Shown here: piece by piece, positions 58,151-64,000 of the stretch
How the letters are laid out: each line of letters starts with the position of its first letter
Numbering within the stretch: position 1 is the first letter of the stretch
Source of the DNA: an uncultured Eubacteriales bacterium
Lineage (GTDB): Bacteria; Bacillota; Clostridia; Oscillospirales; UBA644
NCBI GenBank assembly: GCA_900547165.1
Contig: URFZ01000011.1
Coordinates: forward strand, 1 to 64,000
Reading direction: 5' to 3'
DNA length: 64,000 bases
Translations under genes and position numbers: made by a program
The notes under the pieces: model-generated
Databases searched by the model: none
What the model was told of the DNA's origin: nothing
Seen by the model: the letters and a program-made list of their open reading frames with translations, nothing else

Positions 58151-59914
58151 CTATTGGTCGGAGAACACATCGGCATAGAGATTATAGAGTTTGTAATACT
58201 CCCCTTTTTTCTCCATAAGTTCTTGGTGTGTTCCGGTCTCTTCAATTCCGTTTTCGGTCAGAACCATTATAACGTCGGCGTTTCTTATTGTGGACAGCCT
58301 GTGTGCAATAATAAACGTGGTTCTGCCTTTCGAAAGTTTTTCGAGGGAAGTCTGAACGACAAGTTCGCTTTCGTTGTCGAGCGCTGACGTAGCCTCGTCA
58401 AAAATGAGAACGGACGGGTCTCGCAGGAATACGCGGGCAATGCAGATGCGTTGTTTCTGACCACCCGACAGGCGCACTCCGCGCTGTCCGACATGGGTGT
58501 CGTAACCGTTTTCGAGAGCCATAATAAAATCGTGAGCGCCCGCAAGTTTTGCGGCATTGATAATCTCTTCGTCAGTCGCCCCGGGTTTGCCGTAAGCGAT
58601 ATTGTCGCGAACCGTGCCGACAAATATGTAAACATCCTGCTGAACTATGCCGATATTCTCTCTCAAAGATTTTTGCGTTACGCTTCTGACATCTTTGCCG
58701 TCAACAAGCACCCTGCCCTCGGTGACATCGTAAAAGCGCGGGATAAGACTGCAAAGAGTGGTCTTTCCGCCGCCCGACGGTCCGACAACCGCAACATTCG
58801 TGCCCGCCTTGACATCTAAGTTGATATGATTCAGGACTTTGCCGAGATCCTTGCCGTAAGAGAAGCCGACGTCTTCAAAAGTAACATCTCCCTTGACTTT
58901 GCCTATATCTACGGCATCGGGCGCGTCTTCAAGCGCGACAGGAGTATCCATTATTTCAACATAGCGTTCAAAGCCCGTCATACCCTGCTGGAACTGTTCC
59001 GTAAACTGAACTATTCGGCTTATGGCGGTCAGAAGCAAGGAGATATAAAGGACGAATGCGACAAGATCGGACGGGTCGATTTTTCCGAGCGCGATAAACG
59101 TTGCTCCGAAAACGACTACCGAAAGATACATAAATGCGTCAAAAAAGCGTATACCGCTGTGAAAAACGCCGAAATAGTGATAACTCAACTTCTTTGCGGA
59201 CAGAAACTCATCGGACGTTTTGTCAAACTTTTCGCGTTCGACATTCTCGTTTGCAAAGGATTTAACAACTCGAACGCCGCTTAAACAGTCTTCAACGTTT
59301 GCATTGATATTACCTATCTTTTCTCTGCGCAATTTTGCGGCTTTACGCATTTTTTTGTTGTAAATAAACGCAAACAGAAACATAAACGGCAAGATAGCGA
59401 AGATTATCAGCGTCAGCGGCACGCTGACCGTGCAAAGAATAATGAACGCTCCCGTTATTTTCAAGCCCGCAAGATAAAACTCTTCGGGACAATGGTGCGC
59501 AAACTCCGTTATATCGAACAGGTCGGTCGTTATGCGGGACATGATCTGCCCGACTTCCGTTTTGTCGTAATACGAAAACGAAAGGCTCATGAGTTTGTCG
59601 AAAAGTTTCATTCGCATATCCGTTTCCATATATGCGCCCATGATATGTCCTCGGGACTCAATATAATAATTTGCAAACACGTCAAGCACACGCATAAGCA
59701 AAATCGCAAGTCCCGTCAGCCATATAAAGCGCAGATTTGTATGCGTTTCCGACGCAACGGAGGTATTCATCAGCATACGGACAAGCAAGGGGAATACAAG
59801 TTCAACAGCCGCGACCACGGTTGCACAGCCGAGATCGCGGGCGAACATCTTTTTATATGGTTTATAATAAGGCAAAAACCGTTTTAACAGGGATTTTTTA
59901 CTGCTTTGCGCCAT
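58151..59914 (-). CDS. ABC exporter half-transporter (MsbA/LmrA-like)
   Basis: This 587-residue protein has six membrane helices (1-310) and an NBD with Walker A GPSGGGKTTLCSL, signature LSGGQKQRICIAR, Walker B LIFDEATSALD and IIAHRLSTI. It would work as a homodimer exporting lipids, drugs or peptides. The start overlaps the nrdR stop (TGATG), indicating coupled translation. It is followed eleven bases later by the HExxH protein. Cargo unknown. Confidence 0.92.
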   Translation of the reverse strand: MAQSSKKSLLKRFLPYYKPYKKMFARDLGCATVVAAVELVFPLLVRMLMNTSVASETHTNLRFIWLTGLAILLMRVLDVFANYYIESRGHIMGAYMETDMRMKLFDKLMSLSFSYYDKTEVGQIMSRITTDLFDITEFAHHCPEEFYLAGLKITGAFIILCTVSVPLTLIIFAILPFMFLFAFIYNKKMRKAAKLRREKIGNINANVEDCLSGVRVVKSFANENVEREKFDKTSDEFLSAKKLSYHYFGVFHSGIRFFDAFMYLSVVVFGATFIALGKIDPSDLVAFVLYISLLLTAISRIVQFTEQFQQGMTGFERYVEIMDTPVALEDAPDAVDIGKVKGDVTFEDVGFSYGKDLGKVLNHINLDVKAGTNVAVVGPSGGGKTTLCSLIPRFYDVTEGRVLVDGKDVRSVTQKSLRENIGIVQQDVYIFVGTVRDNIAYGKPGATDEEIINAAKLAGAHDFIMALENGYDTHVGQRGVRLSGGQKQRICIARVFLRDPSVLIFDEATSALDNESELVVQTSLEKLSKGRTTFIIAHRLSTIRNADVIMVLTENGIEETGTHQELMEKKGEYYKLYNLYADVFSDQ

Positions 59915-60369
59915 CAGAATTTACCGTCTTTCAGAATTGATTTCAGTTCTTCCATAAAGGTGTTTATATCCTTGAACTGTCTGTATACGGACGCAAAACG
60001 GACGTATGCAACATCGTCTATATCGCGGAGTTTTTCCATGGCGAGTTCTCCGATACGGCTGGACGGGACTTCTCTTTCAAGTTCGTTGAGAAGCGTACTT
60101 TCTATCGAATCAACAGCCTTTTCTATCGTCTCGTAAGCGACGGGACGCTTGTTGCAGGCACGAAGAAGACTGTTGAACAGTTTTTCCCTGTCAAATTCCT
60201 GACGTGCGCCGTCCTTTTTGACAACGACAATGGGAGCGTGTTCAACCGCTTCGAATGTGGTAAAGCGTTTTCCGCATTTGCAACATTCTCTGCGACGTCT
60301 TATTCTGTCCTCAGCGGGACGGGAATCGATAACCTTGCTGTCATCAAAACCGCAATACGGGCATTTCAT
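59914..60369 (-). CDS. nrdR: Transcriptional repressor NrdR
   Basis: This 151-residue regulator represses ribonucleotide reductase genes by sensing ATP/dATP. The zinc ribbon has Cys3/Cys6 and Cys29/Cys32 (CPYC and CCKC), followed by RFTTFE, and the ATP-cone runs over about 49-139. Length and motifs are fully normal. No nrd gene is in the window. It lies seven bases after the TIM-barrel gene. Confidence 0.97.
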   Translation of the reverse strand: MKCPYCGFDDSKVIDSRPAEDRIRRRRECCKCGKRFTTFEAVEHAPIVVVKKDGARQEFDREKLFNSLLRACNKRPVAYETIEKAVDSIESTLLNELEREVPSSRIGELAMEKLRDIDDVAYVRFASVYRQFKDINTFMEELKSILKDGKF

Positions 60370-60375
60370 ATATTT

Positions 60376-61158
60376 TTACTTCCTTTCAAAAAGTCGGCTG
60401 AGTTTTTTATATGAATCAATAATTTCGCTTCGGTCGGAATAATTCTGCGAATACACCTCTATCGTAAACATTCCGTCATACCCGTTTTCGGAAAGTTGCC
60501 GACGGAAAAGAGAGAGGTCAAATGTGCCGCAAAGAGGGAGCAAACAATCGCTTGATTCGTCAAAATCGTTGCAATGAACAAGTTTTAATTTGCCTTTTGT
60601 GGCGTCGATAAAATCAAACGGGTCAAAAGACGCTCTGTGCGCCTGTTTTATATCAAGTGTAAAACGAACATCGTCTCCGCATTTTTCGGACATATACCGA
60701 ATAAACTCGGAACTGCGGCTGTGGCAGCGGCTGACGTTTTCCTGACAGAAGTACACGCCCTCTTTTCGCGCTTCACGATAGTATTGTGTATACACTTCGC
60801 AATACTTTTCGGGAGTAACAGTCTGCTCTCTGCGCGGACCGTGAAAATTAACGACTTCCGCACCGAGCAATGCCGCAATTTCAAAAAAGCGGCGGTACTT
60901 GTCAAGCGCGTCCGCCTGCCTGCGAGGATATTCGCAGAAGAGGTAGTAATAGTCGCTTGTGGACATAAACGGATGTACGGAATATACGCGAACACCGTTT
61001 GCGAGAGCGATATGTTTCAGTTCCGAGACAAAAGACGGCGTAAGTTCGGAGTCGGTGTTGAAAAATATCTCCGTATTCTTTATTCCGTTTTTCGCAAGAT
61101 ATTCAAAAGCCTTTTCCGTTTCGAGCGGATAAAGGCAGGCTGTCGAGACGCCTATCAT
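60376..61158 (-). CDS. Sugar phosphate isomerase/epimerase-like TIM-barrel protein
   Basis: This 260-residue protein belongs to the xylose-isomerase-like TIM-barrel family. Candidate metal ligands are in FHGPRR, CQENVSRCHS (Glu), TLDIKQAH (Asp/His), HCNDFDE (His) and FTIEVYSQ (Glu). The substrate is unknown. ATG 61158 is chosen because MIGVSTACLY is the normal family start, although its AAAGGA is thirteen bases away; the frame extends to 61206. It is followed by nrdR. Confidence 0.85.
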   Translation of the reverse strand: MIGVSTACLYPLETEKAFEYLAKNGIKNTEIFFNTDSELTPSFVSELKHIALANGVRVYSVHPFMSTSDYYYLFCEYPRRQADALDKYRRFFEIAALLGAEVVNFHGPRREQTVTPEKYCEVYTQYYREARKEGVYFCQENVSRCHSRSSEFIRYMSEKCGDDVRFTLDIKQAHRASFDPFDFIDATKGKLKLVHCNDFDESSDCLLPLCGTFDLSLFRRQLSENGYDGMFTIEVYSQNYSDRSEIIDSYKKLSRLFERK

Positions 61159-61209
61159 TTTGCAAATACTGTCCTTTATAACAAGTTTTATATTTTCTGT
61201 CGGCAAAAA

Positions 61210-61449
61210 TCATTTACGGTTCTTGTCTTTTAACTTAACCGCAAAGAAGTAACAAACAACCGCAATGGTCGCGGTCATACACCCGCCGCCGAATATCTCG
61301 ACCGTCGCGGTGTAATTCTGCGGGTAAAAAAAGACGGAATAGACCATCTGAAAAATTGCCAGAACAGAAAGAGTTTTCAGCATATAAAGCGCGCCGTTTT
61401 CGCTTTTTAATATACCGTCAGAAAGTTTTTTGAGTGTTTTTTCAAACAT
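61210..61449 (-). CDS. Small two-helix membrane protein
   Basis: This 79-residue protein has two hydrophobic segments (about 24-42 and 52-72) and a basic C-terminus. I do not recognise a family. GGAG lies ten bases upstream of the ATG, and a promoter (61496-61524) precedes it, so it is probably the first gene of the TIM-nrdR-ABC-peptidase operon. Confidence 0.65.
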   Translation of the reverse strand: MFEKTLKKLSDGILKSENGALYMLKTLSVLAIFQMVYSVFFYPQNYTATVEIFGGGCMTATIAVVCYFFAVKLKDKNRK

Positions 61450-61495
61450 AAAATATCATCTCCGTAAATCTCAAAAATCAAAGTTTTACGGATAT

Positions 61496-61524
61496 ATGAT
61501 ACCATATAAAAACTACGGTTGCAA
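61496..61524 (-). promoter_or_regulatory. Promoter of the nrdR-containing operon
   Basis: TTGCAA (61519-61524), 17-base spacer and TATCAT (61496-61501) on the minus strand. CCGTAAA/TTTACGG flank the start region as a small inverted repeat. Confidence 0.65.
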
Positions 61525-61534
61525 TGCACAAAAT

Positions 61535-62062
61535 TCAGCAATCGCGGGAAATTTCCCCTGTCGCGTTTTTTCGCTTCTCTTCGAATTTCAGAACGGCAAT
61601 AAGCGGAATATACGTCAGAACGCCGCAGACGACGGAAACGCACACATACACGGGAAGCAATCCGAGAACGGAGACGGTCTCCGTTACAAAAGCGGCGGCA
61701 AGGAGTTGTCCGAAAACGTGTAACACGGAGCCTGACACATTGACACCGAGAGGTGAAAAAAGGCCGCACTTTTTAGCCGCTCCCATTGCAAGAACGGCAA
61801 AGACCATTCCCGTCAGAGAAAATATCGCGGACGAAAGTCTTCCGAGAAAAAGCATTGAAAGAAAACTTCTGGTAAGTCCGAATCCCGCGGCGGTCGGAAA
61901 GCCGTACTCGTAAAGCACATAGGTCAGAAGCACGTTGCCTATCCCTATCTTTACGCCGGGAACGACGATATTGAGTTCGAGAACGCTCTCAACGTAAGAA
62001 AGTATCAGAGCGGTTGCCATGAGAAGCGCAAGCCGAACGATTTTTTGAACTCTAACCGACAA
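61535..62062 (-). CDS. Gx transporter family (heptaprenyl diphosphate synthase component I-like) membrane protein
   Basis: This protein of about 175 residues has five membrane segments and the conserved VPGVKIGIGNVLLTYVL and GLTRSFLSMLFLG segments of PF07456. Despite the old name, it is a small integral membrane protein, perhaps a transporter component. The start is placed at TTG 62062 because GGGAGGGGAGG lies nine bases upstream, and this start gives an eleven-base overlap with the previous gene. ATG codons at 62086 and 62101 are alternatives. The trio ApbE, NusG domain II and Gx transporter is common in Clostridia and is associated with flavin-dependent electron transport. Confidence 0.85.
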   Translation of the reverse strand: MSVRVQKIVRLALLMATALILSYVESVLELNIVVPGVKIGIGNVLLTYVLYEYGFPTAAGFGLTRSFLSMLFLGRLSSAIFSLTGMVFAVLAMGAAKKCGLFSPLGVNVSGSVLHVFGQLLAAAFVTETVSVLGLLPVYVCVSVVCGVLTYIPLIAVLKFEEKRKNATGEISRDC

Positions 62063-62429
62063 CGGCGTCAACCTCCCCTCCCGCATCAACGACAACGGCA
62101 AGACGGTTTGGCATACAAATTACGGAATTACCCGAAGAACTTATCTTACCCATTTTTTCGCACGTTTTGTCGGGGCAGGTCATATCGCAGACAAACGCTT
62201 TTCCGTCTTTTACGACGACTTTTCCAACTCCGTCTATTGTATATTCCCTGTCCTTGTCAAGCGGCATTTCGCAAACAGTGTTCCCGTTCAAAATAACGGA
62301 AACATTTTTTGCGGGCTTTCCGCGCAGGAACAGCCAAGGGACAAACGCCGCCGCGCCAAGCACGATTATAAGAACGAAATCCGCTATGCGCACGCGAAAC
62401 CGTCGGTGCGGCTGCACGGATTTATTCAT
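62052..62429 (-). CDS. NusG domain II-containing membrane protein
   Basis: This 125-residue protein has one membrane helix (about 18-38) and an extracytoplasmic NusG-II beta domain with CDMTCPDKTCEKMGKI and VICMPNRL. Despite the family name, it is not an elongation factor. The ATG at 62429 overlaps the apbE stop by eight bases. An in-frame TTG lies at 62438. It is encoded between apbE and the Gx transporter, its usual partners. Confidence 0.9.
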   Translation of the reverse strand: MNKSVQPHRRFRVRIADFVLIIVLGAAAFVPWLFLRGKPAKNVSVILNGNTVCEMPLDKDREYTIDGVGKVVVKDGKAFVCDMTCPDKTCEKMGKISSSGNSVICMPNRLAVVVDAGGEVDAVVG

Positions 62430-63456
62430 CTTTGACAAAGTCGCCGGAAGTCAATTCAAAATTGATATCTCCGTAAACGCTGACGCGGCAACGGCTGTTG
62501 ACAAGCACCGCGCCTTTGATATAGCCTTTTTCAATGGCTGATTCGATATAGGATGCGCTCTTTTCGTATCCGAGCACGACAAACGCCGTAGCAAGAGCGT
62601 CTGCATAAGCGCCGTCTTCCGCAACGACAGTCGCACTCAAAACATCGGTATCTGCGGGATAACCCGTGGACGGATCGATTATATGATGATAGCGTTTGCC
62701 CTCATATTCGAAGAATCTTTCATATGTTCCCGAAGTCACAACACAAACATCTTTACACTTGATATTGCCGAGATACTCGGACGTCTGTCCCGAGGACAGC
62801 GGACTTTTGACAGCAACCGTATAATCCGAACCGTCGGGCTTATCTCCCCAAACAACGACATTGCCGCCGAGAGAAAGCACGCCTGCGGAACATCCCGCAT
62901 TTTTGAGCGCGGAAACAGCATAATTGCCAGCATATCCCTTTGCGATACCGCCTATGTCGATACCGCCGAAAGACTCAAACGTAACGGTTCTGTCCGCATC
63001 ATTGAATTTGAGTTTTGAAGTTCCGACGAACGACAACATCGCGGCAATGGCCGCGGCGTCGGGAGGTGTTTTGTTTTCGGGAATATTCCAAAGTTTTGTT
63101 ACGGGCGCTATCGTCATATCAAACGCGCCGTCCGTAAACTCATACATCTCCGCTCCCTTTTTCAAAAGCGCGTACTGTTCCTCGCTGAAAGAAAGAGTGG
63201 TGCCTTTATCCGCAAGAGAAATATTCTTTCCGTCGGAGAAAAATTTATTGATAACGTCAACCGCATCGGCGGCTACGTTTGCGTAGGAATCGTCATCACC
63301 GTAAACAGTCAAAGAACAATCGGTGTCAAGCGAATAAAAAGTATATCTTTTCGCGGTTTTGTTCTTTTCCGAATCGTCTTTTTGTCCTTTGCATGAAGCA
63401 AGCAAAGCAACCGCAAAAACGGCAACAAGAACGGCAGAAAGAATTCTTTTCATCAT
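62422..63456 (-). CDS. apbE: FAD:protein FMN transferase (ApbE) lipoprotein
   Basis: This 344-residue lipoprotein (signal ending LLASC) transfers FMN from FAD to Thr residues of NqrB/NqrC, RnfD/RnfG-type or FMN-binding domain proteins outside the membrane. Motifs are VVTSGTYERFFEYEGKRYHHIIDPSTGYPAD, GGIDIGGIAKGYAGNYA and an N-terminal TDCSLTVYG. No Rnf or FMN-binding partner is in the window. The ATG overlaps the ung stop by four bases; GGAG lies seven bases upstream. Confidence 0.95.
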   Translation of the reverse strand: MMKRILSAVLVAVFAVALLASCKGQKDDSEKNKTAKRYTFYSLDTDCSLTVYGDDDSYANVAADAVDVINKFFSDGKNISLADKGTTLSFSEEQYALLKKGAEMYEFTDGAFDMTIAPVTKLWNIPENKTPPDAAAIAAMLSFVGTSKLKFNDADRTVTFESFGGIDIGGIAKGYAGNYAVSALKNAGCSAGVLSLGGNVVVWGDKPDGSDYTVAVKSPLSSGQTSEYLGNIKCKDVCVVTSGTYERFFEYEGKRYHHIIDPSTGYPADTDVLSATVVAEDGAYADALATAFVVLGYEKSASYIESAIEKGYIKGAVLVNSRCRVSVYGDINFELTSGDFVKDE

Positions 63457-64000
63457 TCGTCATCTCCTATCTTCCAATCGATGGGTTCAAGTCCGTGTGA
63501 AACAAGAAAACGGTTTGCCGCAGAAAACGGACGGCTGCCGAAAAAACCGTTATACGCCGAAAGCGGCGACGGGTGTGAAGATTTGATTATATAATGTCTT
63601 TTTTCGGTTATAAGGCATTCTTTCGATTTTGCGTTTGCGCCCCACAGAATAAAAACTATCGGAGTCAGGCGTTTGTTGAGTTTGCGGATTATGTTATCCG
63701 TAAATATTTCCCACCCTTGCCCTTTGTGGCTGTTCGGGCTTCCCGCGCGGACGGTCAGTACCGTATTCAAAAGCAGTACCCCGTTATCCGCCCATTTTTG
63801 CAGGCAGCCGTGATTCGGCGGGTCAAATCCGAGATCGTCTTTCAGTTCCTTGAAAATATTGACAAGTGACGGAGGCGGTTCTATGCCCTTTCGGACGGAA
63901 AAACACATTCCGTGCGCCTGCCCCGGACCGTGATACGGATCCTGTCCGAGAATGACTGCACGGACAGCAGAATACGGTGTCGCTTTCAGAGCATTGAAAA
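63453..64000 (-). CDS. ung: Uracil-DNA glycosylase (5' end beyond window)
   Basis: The frame continues off the right edge of the window, so the N-terminus is missing. Visible are the catalytic ILGQDPYHGPGQAHG motif (about 63928-63966), NTVLTVRAGSPNSHKGQGW, and the C-terminal HPSPLSAYNGFFGSRPF DNA-binding loop, all typical of family 1 Ung, which removes uracil from DNA. The stop overlaps the apbE start (ATGA). Confidence 0.96.
   Translation of the reverse strand, partial: FNALKATPYSAVRAVILGQDPYHGPGQAHGMCFSVRKGIEPPPSLVNIFKELKDDLGFDPPNHGCLQKWADNGVLLLNTVLTVRAGSPNSHKGQGWEIFTDNIIRKLNKRLTPIVFILWGANAKSKECLITEKRHYIIKSSHPSPLSAYNGFFGSRPFSAANRFLVSHGLEPIDWKIGDDE

Overview
The window is a chromosomal segment of an anaerobic, endospore-forming member of the Firmicutes (class Clostridia), probably a gut or rumen species. 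The evidence is spoIIE, spoIIGA and sigE, a Re-type citrate synthase operon, a SpoIIE-era cysteine-rich protein with a sigma-E-like -10 element, a Na+-pumping decarboxylase beta subunit, Gram-positive style lipoproteins, strong GGAGG ribosome binding sites and many near-consensus TTGACA-N17-TATAAT promoters. The gene order ylxM-ffh-rpsP-khpA-rimM-trmD is also typical of Firmicutes. No rRNA, CRISPR array, transposase or complete prophage is visible. Two tRNA genes (Gly-CCC, Ala-GGC) are present.

Layout. 0.1-5.3 kb (minus): Re-citrate synthase, GntR regulator, aconitase and isocitrate dehydrogenase, the oxidative branch from oxaloacetate to 2-oxoglutarate. 5.4-8.1 kb: an isolated fragment of a phage/ICE-type polyvalent protein with an ADP-ribosyltransferase-like domain. 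8.2-11.2 kb: spoIIE and a cysteine-rich conserved protein. 11.3-15.5 kb (plus): SRP/ribosome-maturation operon ending in a TrmD fused to a GNAT domain. 15.6-28.5 kb (plus): a secreted GH123-like protein, then a tight six-gene operon of GH106 rhamnosidase, MreB, DUF4956, VTC domain, RhaD-type aldolase/dehydrogenase and PHP protein. 28.6-30.1 kb: a yybP-ykoY (Mn2+) riboswitch in front of a Na+-decarboxylase beta subunit and a 48-residue gamma-like subunit. 30.1-37.4 kb (minus): VanY-type peptidase, foldase-like lipoprotein, MGMT, TIM-barrel/ThuA pair, cyclophilin lipoprotein, sigE and spoIIGA. 37.5-42.5 kb (plus): duplicated DUF2079 membrane proteins and a lipase-like hydrolase. 42.6-48.4 kb (minus): two ABC exporter half-transporters and two related BtrH-like proteins behind an apparent transcription attenuator. 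48.5-56.7 kb: rny, a three-gene operon with a degenerate NodB protein, the two tRNAs, a GNAT, and a polar amino-acid ABC transporter. 56.7-64 kb (minus): a metallopeptidase pair, an ABC exporter, nrdR, a TIM-barrel protein, Gx transporter, NusG-II protein, apbE and the 3' part of ung.

Working together, the genes show glutamate precursor synthesis, sporulation (sigma-E activation by SpoIIGA and sigma-F activation by SpoIIE), plant or host glycan use (rhamnose and N-acetylhexosamine-like substrates), and several envelope or export functions. The strongest candidate for an undescribed system is the attenuator-ABC-ABC-BtrH-like-BtrH-like operon (42,665-48,394), which resembles a natural-product or peptide export/modification locus lacking a recognisable precursor or synthase in the window. 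The rhamnose/MreB/DUF4956/VTC operon and the Mn2+ riboswitch controlling a Na+-pump subunit are the next most unusual arrangements.
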